Positions 16,718 through 25,478 of a stretch of DNA of 64,000 nt are shown here, piece after piece. This DNA comes from Pelosinus fermentans JBW45. GTDB lineage: Bacteria > Bacillota > Negativicutes > DSM-13327. The stretch spans positions 218,501 through 282,500 of the forward strand of contig NZ_CP010978.1 in assembly GCF_000271665.2 (NCBI RefSeq). Reading direction: 5' to 3'. Within the stretch, counting starts at the first letter, position 1. Every line of letters begins with the position of its first letter. A model generated the notes under the pieces. The model saw only the letters and a program-made list of their open reading frames with translations, did not search any database and was not told where the DNA came from. The position numbers and the translations under genes are program-made.

Positions 16718-17851
16718 TTAATTAGTTTGGTCCTGCGTCACTGCAATAGCATCACCATTTTTTATATCGTCTATGTTGCTTGTTATGATCATGCTTTGCT
16801 GTGGAGGGTCAGAGGTGATTTCTGTGAAATCGCCAATGGTTTCTCCAATGCTGATTTCTTGCAGGAGTGCTTTCTCACTGACCGCGAGGTAGATGAGATT
16901 TCGGCCCTGATCATCTTGAAATATTGATGATTTAGGAACTGCGGGTGCGGGAGTTGTTTTGCCGGTATCGATATGAATGGTAACGGACATACCAAATGTA
17001 AGTAAACCATTTGGATTAGCAGCAAGTTTCATATGAGCAAGATAGGCAGAAACTTCTTCTGCTTCAATTCGAGGATAGATGCTGGAAATTTGGCCTCCGA
17101 TCGTTTGCCCAGATACTTCTATTGTAGCTGGTGTGCCTAAATGAACCAAATACAGATCGTTTTGATTCAGAGGAATAACAACTTCTACTTCTTGACCGCT
17201 TCCTAAGGAAAGCAGCTGCTGACCAGCCTGTACCGTTTTTCCTGAAGATGTGGATAAACCAGTCACGATGCCGTCGATTGGTGCGCTGATAGTAGTAGAG
17301 CCGCTTATAGTGCTGCTAGAAGATTGCGTTGTATTTTGGACATTGGACAAGTTTTCTTTTGCTTCTTGCAAACGGGCGGCAGCAGTATCCACCTGCCGTC
17401 GTGGGATCGCTCCTAGTTCAAATAATTTTTGTAAGCGGTTAAATTCTTTTAAGGCATTGTCATAATTGGTTTGTGCCTGGGGAGAAGATTCTGCAGCCTG
17501 AGCGGCTATTGGCTCTGAAGATGCCTGAGCCTGGAGCTTAAGCAGAGGCTGGCCTGCTTTGACTACTTGTCCCTCTGCGACGTATAGTTCACTAAGAAGG
17601 CCAGAAAAGTCTGCCGTAATCGGAGTGGATGTGGCATGTTCGACAGAACCCGTTCGAATGATTTGTACTGGCTTATTTATGGTGCCTAAGGGTACAGCAG
17701 TGAGGTTAATTGGCTCTCGGGGAACCCTGTGCTCATTCCAAAGTGAAAATGGGAACAGATTATTATGACTGGCGGCTAACAGTAGTGCCACGGCAAATGA
17801 AAGTACGGTTAGTAGAGCGACAATGGGATATTGCTGGATTAATTTTTTCAC
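16718..17851 (-). CDS. HlyD-family periplasmic adaptor, orphan
   Basis: 377 aa. I chose GTG 17851 because TTGGAGG lies 8 nt upstream; a frame-extending GTG at 17905 has none. One N-terminal TM (residues about 9-28) is followed by a lipoyl half (LSELYVAEGQVVKAGQPL), a coiled-coil (about 115-180), the second half (APIDGIVTGLSTSSGKTV) and a barrel domain. No permease, ABC ATPase or outer-membrane gene is adjacent, so its partner is unknown. It is divergent from the M23 peptidase gene. Confidence 0.85.
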   Translation of the reverse strand: MKKLIQQYPIVALLTVLSFAVALLLAASHNNLFPFSLWNEHRVPREPINLTAVPLGTINKPVQIIRTGSVEHATSTPITADFSGLLSELYVAEGQVVKAGQPLLKLQAQASSEPIAAQAAESSPQAQTNYDNALKEFNRLQKLFELGAIPRRQVDTAAARLQEAKENLSNVQNTTQSSSSTISGSTTISAPIDGIVTGLSTSSGKTVQAGQQLLSLGSGQEVEVVIPLNQNDLYLVHLGTPATIEVSGQTIGGQISSIYPRIEAEEVSAYLAHMKLAANPNGLLTFGMSVTIHIDTGKTTPAPAVPKSSIFQDDQGRNLIYLAVSEKALLQEISIGETIGDFTEITSDPPQQSMIITSNIDDIKNGDAIAVTQDQTN

Positions 17852-18075
17852 CTGTGTTTCCTCCAATAATGATACTGTAGTAGTTACTATGTTCTCACTT
17901 TTCACTTTTTACGTCAAGTTTTGATAAAAAAAGTGAATTAAATTGCAGGATAGGACAGTAAAAAAGATGGATTTCCGGTATAATGTAGGGTAGAGTGGTT
18001 GAATATTGTTTGTGACCATACTACAGCCAGAATGTTTTGGCGGCTATATTTATTTAAAGGAGGAGATACATCGTA

Positions 18076-18714
18076 ATGCATATTTCGAATGAACCTCATG
18101 AGACGCAAAAAGTAGGCAACCAGTGGACGAAGTTTATCTCTGTCCGATGGATTGTTTCCTCCATGTGCGTACTTAGCATATTTTTGATAATCCTTTTTGC
18201 AAACTATCATCAAAGCATTAGTGCTGGCAGTCGTGTAATCCCTGAGCCGGAGCCGATTCGGCATAGAGACAATGGACAGGTTCAAGAGATTGAAAAAATG
18301 GCGAGAAATACGGATCAGTTAGCGACAAAGCCTTCTATTTGGCCAACTAGCGGAGAAGTTACCTCTGGTTTTGGCTGGCGTAATTCTCCTATGGGTGGCG
18401 GGAGTGAATTGCATCCGGGGATGGATATTGCCAATAGTATGGGGGCACCCGTTGTTGTCGCGGCTGATGGTGTGGTTGTACAGAGTGGAGCGGCTGGAGG
18501 CTATGGCAATATGGTGCAGATCGATCATGGCAATGGCATTTCGACTATTTATGGGCATAATTCCCGCATTATAGTAAGCGTCGGTCAAAGTGTGAGAAAA
18601 GGTCAAGTCATTTCTTATGTGGGCAGCACAGGGAAAAGTACCGGTCCCCATCTTCATTATGAAGTCAGAGTAAATGGGAACGCGGTGGATCCGATTGGCT
18701 TTATGGTTCAATAG
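18076..18714 (+). CDS. M23 family cell-wall metallopeptidase
   Basis: 212 aa, type II membrane protein: TM at residues about 24-43, then a periplasmic M23 (LytM-like) domain from about 90. Zinc ligands are His113 and Asp117 (LHPGMD) and His194 (HLHYE); His161 and His192 complete the site. The full motif set suggests an active peptidoglycan endopeptidase rather than a degenerate EnvC-type protein. AGGAGG precedes the ATG. Confidence 0.92.
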   Translation: MHISNEPHETQKVGNQWTKFISVRWIVSSMCVLSIFLIILFANYHQSISAGSRVIPEPEPIRHRDNGQVQEIEKMARNTDQLATKPSIWPTSGEVTSGFGWRNSPMGGGSELHPGMDIANSMGAPVVVAADGVVVQSGAAGGYGNMVQIDHGNGISTIYGHNSRIIVSVGQSVRKGQVISYVGSTGKSTGPHLHYEVRVNGNAVDPIGFMVQ

Positions 18715-18734
18715 TCATCGGATTAACTAATAAG

Positions 18735-18768
18735 ATCCTAGAGGAAGGCTTGAGCATTCCTCTAGGAT
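18735..18768. terminator. Bidirectional terminator between convergent genes
   Basis: ATCCTAGAGGAA and TTCCTCTAGGAT form a perfect 12-bp stem, followed by TTTTATTAATT. It serves the M23 gene and the exporter gene. Confidence 0.85.
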
Positions 18769-18776
18769 TTTATTAA

Positions 18777-19541
18777 TTAATGTAAGATATCCCACATTTG
18801 TTTTCCAATTAACAATGTTGTCATTGAAATGAATAGTGGTTTTATATAAGTGGTACCTTTGGCAATTGCAAACCGAGAACCTACGATTGCACCAAAAATC
18901 ATTGCGATCCCCATGCTGATACCATAGACATAATTGACGGAACCGAATAGCAAAAATGTTGAGACTGCACCAAGATTGCTCGCTAGGTTCAAGGCCTTGG
19001 CATTTCCCGCAGCCACCACAAAATCAAAACCAAGCATTAAAAATGCAAAGATTAGAAATGATCCTGCTCCCGGTCCGAAAAATCCGTCATAAAAACCCAG
19101 TAGGAAAGCAGCGCAACCTCCTAAGATGCCGACCCTTTTACTAATGCCTTTATAAGTAGACTGATCACCCCAATCCTTTTTGAAAATCGTATAGATGGCT
19201 ACTAAAATCAACATAACGATAACTAATGGTTTTAAAAATTCCGGTGGAATCAGCCGTACCGTATAGGCTCCTAATACAGAGCCAAGTAGGGATAAGGGGA
19301 AAAGATATTTCACTAAACCAAGGTCCATCTTACCTGAACGCAAAAAGGAGATACTGCTGGTACTGGAACAGCAGATGGAGGCAAGTTTGTTAGTCCCTAA
19401 TACAACACTGGGAGGCAGTCCTGTCATCAGCAGTGCTGGCATGGATATTAAACCGCCGCCGCCAACAACAGAGTCGATAAAAGCAGCAACAAAACCTGCT
19501 CCGAATAAAAAACTAAGCATTTCCAAGCTAATATGATCCAT
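18777..19541 (-). CDS. TauE/SafE family exporter
   Basis: Membrane protein of 254 aa with about eight TM segments, of the family that includes sulfite and sulfoacetate exporters and uncharacterised YfcA-type proteins. Typical features: FIDSVVGGGGLISMPALL near the N-terminus and the repeat FYDGFFGPGAGSFLIF in the middle. The third Met codon (19541) is favoured because GGAGG lies 9 nt upstream; ATG 19547 leaves only 3 nt. A LysR gene is divergent across 370 bp, the usual control arrangement. Confidence 0.88.
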   Translation of the reverse strand: MDHISLEMLSFLFGAGFVAAFIDSVVGGGGLISMPALLMTGLPPSVVLGTNKLASICCSSTSSISFLRSGKMDLGLVKYLFPLSLLGSVLGAYTVRLIPPEFLKPLVIVMLILVAIYTIFKKDWGDQSTYKGISKRVGILGGCAAFLLGFYDGFFGPGAGSFLIFAFLMLGFDFVVAAGNAKALNLASNLGAVSTFLLFGSVNYVYGISMGIAMIFGAIVGSRFAIAKGTTYIKPLFISMTTLLIGKQMWDILH

Positions 19542-19570
19542 AAACATTACCCTCCGATTTTTACTATACG

Positions 19571-19690
19571 TTATCCATGTCTTCTATGCCTTATCTTATA
19601 GCGCAGCCAACGTTCACAATCTGTCCATATGGCAACAATCATAAAACCGCCAATAAAAAGACGCCACCAATTTAGACCGCTGTAATGCAT
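19571..19690 (-). CDS. Small membrane-associated ORF, 39 aa
   Basis: Translates as MHYSGLNWWRLFIGGFMIVAI followed by a charged tail (WTDCERWLRYKIRHRRHG). One hydrophobic helix and a basic end look like a real small membrane protein. It lies just upstream of the TauE/SafE gene on the same strand and overlaps a preceding 20-codon ORF. No clear ribosome site, so it would rely on coupling. Confidence 0.35.
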   Translation of the reverse strand: MHYSGLNWWRLFIGGFMIVAIWTDCERWLRYKIRHRRHG

Positions 19691-19734
19691 AAAAATACAA
19701 CGATAATCGTACATACAAAACTACAAGCTCGCAT
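19672..19734 (-). CDS. Possible 20-aa hydrophobic leader peptide
   Basis: ATG with AAGGGGG upstream encodes MRACSFVCTIIVVFLCITAV, almost wholly hydrophobic. It overlaps the start of the 39-aa ORF. It could be a leader peptide or chance; only composition and the ribosome site support it. Confidence 0.25.
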   Translation of the reverse strand: MRACSFVCTIIVVFLCITAV

Positions 19735-19918
19735 GGCTTCGCCCCCTTATCCTGCCAGCCTCAAAAATAAGTCCATAACCGTTTCATGACTTTATTCTGC
19801 ACAACCTTATTGGGTGCTGTCTCTTGAATTTATTATAGCCAGTGCGTATACTTAAAGTAAAACAAATAAAATTCATTAATAATATGCAAAAAATTAATAT
19901 TTACTTAAAGGGGCAATA

Positions 19919-20821
19919 ATGAATATTGATGACATTCAAGCATTTTTAGCGGTTGTCTCTAATCAGAGTTTAACAAAGGCTGCTGAAATTCTTCACCTAT
20001 CCCAGTCTTCCGTGAGCCATCGCCTCAAAAACCTGGAACAAGAACTGGACCTGGTTCTGATTGAACGCGGGAAGGGATTAAAAACCATCTCTCTTACTCC
20101 TGCGGGTGAGGATTTCATTCCAGTTGCCGAAAAGTGGATTCAATTGTTATTAGAAACTCAATCATTAAAAGCGCGTACTCGGTTGTCTTTAGCAATTGGT
20201 GCAGTTGACAGCGTAAATACTCATGTGCTGCCCAATATTTATCAGCAGATCATCCAACAGCACCCCGCCATGCGCTTACATATCTACACCCAAAATTCAA
20301 CAGATCTTTATACATTAATTGAACAGCGGACGATCGATATTGCTTTTGTTTTGCATGAGAGAATCATAAAGAATATTGAACTATCTCCCTTTTTTGCTGA
20401 ACCTATGGTTGTGGTCCGTTTGGCTTTGCCAGAGCATTTAGGGGCTCCTAATATTGACCCAGATCAGCTGAATCCCCGTGATGAATTGTATCATGAATGG
20501 TTTCCAGCTTATCAGATTTGGCATAACAAATGGTGGGACCCTTTTCAGTCATCTCATATTCAGGTAAGCAACGGACCTATGGTTTTACCTCTTCTTAGAA
20601 CACCAAAGCAATGGGCCATTGTTCCCTTATCCATCGCTCAATCCACGGCAGCAGCTAACACATATACCATTCAAAGATTGAGTGATCCTCCTCCTGACCG
20701 AATCTGCTATAAGCTTACTCATAAATTTGCGAAATCCAGAACAAAAGAAGCAATAACCATTTTTGATGCCTTTGCGGCAGAAATATTCAAAGAAGTTGAT
20801 TACCTGACAAAATATACTTGA
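19919..20821 (+). CDS. LysR family regulator, divergent from TauE/SafE gene
   Basis: 300 aa. N-terminal winged helix-turn-helix at residues about 1-60 (FLAVVSNQSLTKAAEILHLSQSSVSHRLKNLEQEL), then a periplasmic-binding-like effector domain from about 90 (LSLAIGAVDSVNTHVLP). Head-to-head placement suggests control of the exporter. Effector unknown. Confidence 0.92.
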   Translation: MNIDDIQAFLAVVSNQSLTKAAEILHLSQSSVSHRLKNLEQELDLVLIERGKGLKTISLTPAGEDFIPVAEKWIQLLLETQSLKARTRLSLAIGAVDSVNTHVLPNIYQQIIQQHPAMRLHIYTQNSTDLYTLIEQRTIDIAFVLHERIIKNIELSPFFAEPMVVVRLALPEHLGAPNIDPDQLNPRDELYHEWFPAYQIWHNKWWDPFQSSHIQVSNGPMVLPLLRTPKQWAIVPLSIAQSTAAANTYTIQRLSDPPPDRICYKLTHKFAKSRTKEAITIFDAFAAEIFKEVDYLTKYT

Positions 20822-20832
20822 TAATAGGGAAA

Positions 20833-20925
20833 GCCCTAGATATCAGTTCCAACACAGCCCATACTTGTGAATGCTATGTTGTGGTCAAGCCAGGTGCAGA
20901 TCTTGATGCCATTAAAAAAGATTGA
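20833..20925 (+). pseudogene. Orphan gene fragment of about 30 codons
   Basis: A frame directly after the LysR gene reads ALDISSNTAHTCECYVVVKP and then GADLDAIKKD, stop. It is unusually protein-like (balanced composition, long conserved-looking run) but has no start codon or ribosome site. It looks like the remnant of an eroded gene; I do not recognise the family. Confidence 0.35.
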
Positions 20926-21016
20926 AAAATAATATAAGAACAAGTAAAGGCATTGGATTGATACAAAGCGGCAGGGGATTTTGATTGACAATTAAGTTCT
21001 AGGTAAGGTTTAGAGC

Positions 21017-21065
21017 TTGACAGTGAGATAGAGATAACGTATAGTTAGTTTTATGAAACTAACTA
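21017..21065 (+). promoter_or_regulatory. marR promoter and operator
   Basis: TTGACA (21017-21022) and TATAGT (21040-21045) with a 17-bp spacer. The operator TAGTTAGTTTTA/TGAAACTAACTA (21042-21065) overlaps the -10, so the regulator should block its own transcription. Confidence 0.8.
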
Positions 21066-21080
21066 AAGAGGAATAATGCT

Positions 21081-21527
21081 ATGGCAACTAAAGAGGTAAT
21101 CGTCAAAGCAATCAATGTTTTATCAGACTCAATGCGCGAATGTATGCGAAAACACAAGGAACAGACTCCGAATAGTCAGGAATTATTTAATTTATCCATA
21201 ACCCAATTGCATTATCTCCATGCAATAAGGGAGCGGACGAATCCTACTATTAGCGAACTTGCCGAAATATTTGGAGTGCAAAGATCAACAGTAACCGTTG
21301 CAGTTAATAAGTTATTGCAGCGCGGCTTTGTTGAGAAATTTTCATCTCAAAGCGATTTACGAGTCGTGTATGTACGCTTGTCGGAGAAAGGAAAACATTT
21401 AATTCAGATCGAGGACTTGGGATACTATCAATTTGCTGATCTCATTATGGAGACATTGGATGAGACGGAAAGGAAGACCTTTACATTTCTTTTAAATAAA
21501 GTTACCAATAATATTACCCGCAATTAA
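21081..21527 (+). CDS. MarR family repressor
   Basis: 148 aa with a winged helix in the middle (residues about 55-95: TISELAEIFGVQRSTVTVAVNKLLQRGFVEK, then the DLRVVYVRLSEKG wing) and dimerisation helices at both ends. Two almost identical palindromes, one over its own promoter and one before the next gene, point to autorepression plus control of the secreted protein and nitroreductase genes that follow. A small CCCGC/GCGGG hairpin at its stop codon may reduce read-through. Confidence 0.9.
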   Translation: MATKEVIVKAINVLSDSMRECMRKHKEQTPNSQELFNLSITQLHYLHAIRERTNPTISELAEIFGVQRSTVTVAVNKLLQRGFVEKFSSQSDLRVVYVRLSEKGKHLIQIEDLGYYQFADLIMETLDETERKTFTFLLNKVTNNITRN

Positions 21528-21543
21528 GCGGGTTTAAAATAAA

Positions 21544-21575
21544 CATATAGTTAGTTTCATAAAACTAACTATATG
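21544..21575 (+). promoter_or_regulatory. Second MarR operator
   Basis: CATATAGTTAGTTTCA/TAAAACTAACTATATG is a 32-bp palindrome with one mismatch. Its core is nearly identical with the site at 21042-21065. It lies between marR and the secreted-protein gene. Confidence 0.75.
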
Positions 21576-21603
21576 CAAAGACATGAATTTAAGGAGGTTA
21601 ATG

Positions 21604-22188
21604 ATGAATAAAATATCTGGTTTTTTAAGCGTTTTTTTAGTCATTTTAATTTATTTTGGGGCATCATTCTCTTGCCTAGCCAATGATACTCAGAGTGTAT
21701 CTAATCAAGAGGTTCTTTTGCTTATTGTAGATCAAACGAAAGAAACTTATGGCACCCAGCTGCAGAGTGAGGTATTTACACAATTAAAGAAACAGTTAAA
21801 GGCTGCAGTGATGAAAGAAAGTGAGCTGATAAATCAAAGTAGCCATGAAATTGACAAAATAGCGAAGGCTGAACAGCCAGAGTTATTAGAATTGGCTAAG
21901 AAGACAGGTGCAGACCAAGTACTAGTCGTAGAGATATTGCCGGTTAAGTCTGATTTTAGTGATATTGTATTTTATAAGGCGATACGATCAGATGCTACAT
22001 TAAGAATTCGTTTATATGATGTGGCAAGAAAACAATATGTGCTGTCTGAAGACGTGGCAGGTACAGATACTAATAAAACCTTCATTCCGTATACATCTGT
22101 AGGAAAGAAGGTAACGGTACTGGAAGCGATTCATAAAGCGACTGACATGGCAGCACAAAAGGTAAATCAAAATGCAAAAAGTGATTAA
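21604..22188 (+). CDS. Secreted protein of unknown function (MarR regulon)
   Basis: 194 aa with a signal peptide (MNKISGFLSVFLVILIYFGA, cleaved after about FSCLA). The Cys near the end of the signal could also mark a lipoprotein, but the box is not typical. The mature part (VLLLIVDQTKETYGTQL; KKTGADQVLVVEILPV; DATLRIRLYDVARKQYV) resembles the alpha/beta fold of CsgG-like or DUF799-like envelope proteins and is related in layout to the protein at 38150. The start at 21604 gives 6 nt to AAGGAGG. Confidence 0.65.
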   Translation: MNKISGFLSVFLVILIYFGASFSCLANDTQSVSNQEVLLLIVDQTKETYGTQLQSEVFTQLKKQLKAAVMKESELINQSSHEIDKIAKAEQPELLELAKKTGADQVLVVEILPVKSDFSDIVFYKAIRSDATLRIRLYDVARKQYVLSEDVAGTDTNKTFIPYTSVGKKVTVLEAIHKATDMAAQKVNQNAKSD

Positions 22189-22226
22189 TACGTATAGCTA
22201 AAGTCTCTGCCGCATGGAGGTGGCTT

Positions 22227-23336
22227 ATGAATAGGAGGCAATTTATTAAGTGGAGTGGTGCAGGCCTTGCCGCAGCAGGAGGAATTTCTCTGTTTCACTC
22301 CTTGGCGCAGTTAAAAGAAGTAGCTAGAGACAATTTTTATGATCATGTCCAAGAAACAGAAAAAGAGTATATGGAACTGCTATATCTAGCATCCTTAGCG
22401 CCTAGCGGCCATAATACGCAACCATGGACAGTAAAGTTAATTACCTGTCATCATTGGCTTATCGGTATAGATGCTGCCAGGTGGTTGCCTGTTGTGGATC
22501 CAGAGAATCGGGAAGCTTTGATTTCAATCGGTGCTTTCTTAGAAAATCTAGCTGTAGCGGCAAGGACAAAAGGGTATGATATAGAGGTTCAGCTAAAAGC
22601 ACAAAGTTCCAAAGATAAAGAAATAGTGGATGTGCAGCTATATAAAGTAGGTCAGACAGAACCTTTTGACATTAAGAAGATTCAATTACGCAGAACCATA
22701 AGAAATAACTTTCTTACGAATGAATTATCCAGTGAAGATATTCGATTTCTTACAGGGAAAAACCAAGAGTCGTTCTTCTATTTCTCAAGGCAGGGCAAGG
22801 AAGGTAAGTACCTATCCCAAGGGACTGTTTTAGCAAATAAAATACAGACCGATCGAAATTCTACGCAAGAGGAATTAGCAAAATGGATTCGATGGTCTAA
22901 TGAAGAGAGTAAGAAGTATCAAAACGGATTGACAGCTGAAACAATGGAAATTGAAGGAATATCACGATGGTTTGTTAAGAATTTTTACTCCCATCAATCT
23001 GCATTAGCAAAGCATTTTCGTGAAGCAACCATTCAGAAAATACGGGAGCAGGTAGTAACCGGCAGTGGATGGCTGCTCCTTACGAGTAAAGATTCTTCTG
23101 TTGCGGAATTGATTAATGTGGGGCGGAACCTTCAGCGAATATGGCTTGCAGCAAGAGATAAAAAAATAGCAATTCATCCCATGACTCAGATGATTGAGGA
23201 GACCGCAATACGAGATGAGCTCTCGTCGACATTAGGAATTGCAGAGGAGATCCAACTCCTATTACGGGTTGGTTATATAAATGACTATCCCAAACCCGTG
23301 AGTCTAAGGATGCCCTTACAGTGTATCATCATATAG
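22227..23336 (+). CDS. Tat-exported nitroreductase-like flavoprotein (Acg type)
   Basis: 369 aa. The N-terminus MNRRQFIKWSGAGLAAAGGI carries a twin-arginine motif and hydrophobic stretch, so export in folded form with FMN is likely. The body has the nitroreductase layout: LASLAPSGHNTQPW (FMN phosphate/substrate contact) near residue 57 and the HPMTQMIEE region near 315, as in Acg/Rv3131-like proteins. The substrate is unknown. It lies downstream of the MarR-controlled gene and probably shares its transcript. Confidence 0.8.
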   Translation: MNRRQFIKWSGAGLAAAGGISLFHSLAQLKEVARDNFYDHVQETEKEYMELLYLASLAPSGHNTQPWTVKLITCHHWLIGIDAARWLPVVDPENREALISIGAFLENLAVAARTKGYDIEVQLKAQSSKDKEIVDVQLYKVGQTEPFDIKKIQLRRTIRNNFLTNELSSEDIRFLTGKNQESFFYFSRQGKEGKYLSQGTVLANKIQTDRNSTQEELAKWIRWSNEESKKYQNGLTAETMEIEGISRWFVKNFYSHQSALAKHFREATIQKIREQVVTGSGWLLLTSKDSSVAELINVGRNLQRIWLAARDKKIAIHPMTQMIEETAIRDELSSTLGIAEEIQLLLRVGYINDYPKPVSLRMPLQCIII

Positions 23337-23485
23337 GGATACTTGTTGTCACCAACTGGTAGAGTTGCGATAAGTTTATCAATAAAAAATAATGGATATG
23401 ATCAAAGGACAGAGTGAAAAAATTCAATCTGTCCTTTTTGGTGTTGAACCGTATTCCAAATGTATAGTATTAGGGAAAAACTTTT

Positions 23486-23528
23486 TTGACAAATAGAATG
23501 GTCTAGTGTATTATTTAACTAATACACT
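23486..23528 (+). promoter_or_regulatory. Promoter and operator of the YtrA-type operon
   Basis: TTGACA (23486-23491), 17-bp spacer, TATTAT (23509-23514). AGTGTATTA (23505-23513) and TAATACACT (23520-23528) form a perfect 9-bp inverted repeat over the -10. Confidence 0.8.
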
Positions 23529-23563
23529 GGACTGGAGATGTAGCAAGCTAAGGAGATGAAGGT

Positions 23564-23941
23564 ATGGAGTTAGAATTTGATGATAAGATGCCCATATATC
23601 TACAAATTATGGACCGCATAAAGATGGATATTGCTACAGAAAAGTTAAAAGCAAATGATAAATTACCTTCAGTACGGGAAATGGCAACGATTTTAAAGGT
23701 AAATCCCAATACCCTGCAAAGAGCCTATCAAGAACTTGAACGACTTGGAATTGTCTATACCCAAAGGGGGATGGGTACATTTGTGGGGGAGCGAAAGCAT
23801 ATGATAGATGATTTGAAACAGGAAATGGCAAAGGAAGTTATCGATTCTTTTATCCTGCGAATGAAGCGTTTGGGGTTTAGCGAGGAAGAGATCATTGCGA
23901 GTATTTCTAAAAATATAACAGAGGTGAACAAGCATGTATAA
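23564..23941 (+). CDS. GntR family repressor, YtrA subfamily
   Basis: 125 aa: an N-terminal GntR winged helix (residues about 10-75; PIYLQIMDRIKMDIATEKLK, LPSVREMATILKVNPNTLQRAYQELE) and a short C-terminal dimerisation tail, the pattern of YtrA regulators. First gene of an operon with an ABC ATPase and permease, overlapping the ATPase start by 8 nt. The inverted repeat at its promoter fits autorepression. Confidence 0.92.
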   Translation: MELEFDDKMPIYLQIMDRIKMDIATEKLKANDKLPSVREMATILKVNPNTLQRAYQELERLGIVYTQRGMGTFVGERKHMIDDLKQEMAKEVIDSFILRMKRLGFSEEEIIASISKNITEVNKHV

Positions 23942-24629
23942 TGTATTGGAAGCTGAAAACTTATGTAAATCCTATTTAAATAAAAGAGCATTGCGAGGAG
24001 CAAATTTGACGATACAACAAGGAAGAATCCTGGGCCTTCTTGGTCCGAATGGCAGTGGTAAAACTACATTTTTAAAAATAGCAGCAGGCATATTGCATCC
24101 TTCCTCTGGAAAACTACTTATAGATGGCCAAGAACCTGGGGTGTACACAAAGTCTATCGTTTCGTATCTGCCTGACACGGAATATTTATTCAAATGGATG
24201 AAAATAAAAGATGCTGTTCAATATTTTAAGGATTTTTACTCTGACTTTGATGAAAAGAAAGCTTTTGCACTGCTAGAGTTTATGAAACTAGATGCCAATA
24301 GCAGTGTTAAGAGTTTGTCAAAGGGCATGAAAGAAAAATTAAAACTAACCTTAGTGCTTTCCCGGAAGGCTAAGCTGTATATACTGGATGAGCCCCTTGG
24401 CGGAGTAGATCCTACTGCCCGAGAAAAAATATTAGATGCTATCATCAATAATTTTAGTGAAAACAGCTCCATGATTATTACGACCCATCTTGTAAATGAT
24501 ATTGAACGAATTTTTGATGAGGTGGCATTTATCTCTGACGGAGAAATTGTGCTGCAGGGGAATGCAGAAGAATTACGATTGAACAAGAATAAATCCATTG
24601 ATGAATTGTACAGGGAGGTGTTTCAATAA
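23934..24629 (+). CDS. ABC transporter ATP-binding protein
   Basis: 231 aa. Walker A GPNGSGKTT (about 38-46), signature LSKGMKEKLKL (about 128), Walker B LYILDEPLGGVDP (about 148-160), H-loop in TTHLV. Related to the YtrB/drug-export ABC ATPases. It pairs with the permease that starts at its last base. Confidence 0.93.
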   Translation: MYNVLEAENLCKSYLNKRALRGANLTIQQGRILGLLGPNGSGKTTFLKIAAGILHPSSGKLLIDGQEPGVYTKSIVSYLPDTEYLFKWMKIKDAVQYFKDFYSDFDEKKAFALLEFMKLDANSSVKSLSKGMKEKLKLTLVLSRKAKLYILDEPLGGVDPTAREKILDAIINNFSENSSMIITTHLVNDIERIFDEVAFISDGEIVLQGNAEELRLNKNKSIDELYREVFQ

Positions 24630-25333
24630 TGTTTCATCTTATAAAATATGAACTAAGAGGAAAGTTGTTAACCATACTGGGTATTTGCCTAACAGTTATA
24701 ATCGGAAATCTCTTCTTAATGACCAAGGTAGACTCCTGGCAAATTGGAGCACCTGTGCTATCTGGTTTCTTAGGGGGCGGTGCCCTGGTCGTTATATGCA
24801 TAGCTTCGTTAACATTGATGAGTGATTATCTGTATGATGACCAAGGTTATCTATTATTTACACTTCCCCAGTCCGGTGTCTCAATCATGGCATCAAGGCT
24901 GATTACCGCTGTGATTCAAATCAGCATTGTTTTGATTGTGTCTGTGTCCATGTTTTGTTTACTTGATCAAGGAAGATTACTCAATGCTATTTTGCAGCAA
25001 GTTGAAATACGTGAATTACTGTATTTTATCCTAATGCATCTATGGACTATCGTTTCGACATTAACATTTATGTATTTTTGCATGGTTGTTGGAAGAATTG
25101 CCTTGAAAGGGAAAAAGGTAGGGAAAATAGGTTCCTTTATTATTTTCTTTCTGCTAAGCATAGCAAGGACAGGGCTATCGGTGGCAATCGCAAATCTCTT
25201 TCCCCAGATGGTGCAAATTCATTCTGTCACAACCATGACAATGAATGTTGGAAGCATGATATTTGACATTGTTACCTTTGGGATATTATTTATGGCTACA
25301 TCCTATCTATTAGAGCACAAGGTAGATTTATAA
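24629..25333 (+). CDS. ABC transporter permease
   Basis: 234 aa with about six hydrophobic helices and no known motif apart from ABC-2-like layout. It abuts the ATPase gene. YtrA-type operons respond to cell-envelope-active antibiotics in other Firmicutes; for this one the substrate is unknown. Confidence 0.85.
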   Translation: MFHLIKYELRGKLLTILGICLTVIIGNLFLMTKVDSWQIGAPVLSGFLGGGALVVICIASLTLMSDYLYDDQGYLLFTLPQSGVSIMASRLITAVIQISIVLIVSVSMFCLLDQGRLLNAILQQVEIRELLYFILMHLWTIVSTLTFMYFCMVVGRIALKGKKVGKIGSFIIFFLLSIARTGLSVAIANLFPQMVQIHSVTTMTMNVGSMIFDIVTFGILFMATSYLLEHKVDL

Positions 25334-25338
25334 AGTGG

Positions 25339-25422
25339 GGATACCTAGTACCTCATCTGCATTAAAAAATCCTCGCTAAATTATCTATAGTTTTAACGCA
25401 GATGAGGTACTGGAACGTATCC
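25339..25422. repeat. Long near-perfect hairpin after the ABC operon
   Basis: Arms 25347-25367 and 25391-25411 pair over 21 bp with one mismatch (AGTACCTCATCTGC.../...GCAGATGAGGTACT). An outer GGATAC/GTATCC pair closes at 25339 and 25422. There is no T-run, so it may be a mobile miniature element rather than a simple terminator. Confidence 0.65.
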
Positions 25423-25478
25423 TCTTAGCTCTTTCTAGCTGGTAGGTCTGCACCATTGAAGGAACATGGACTCTAATA

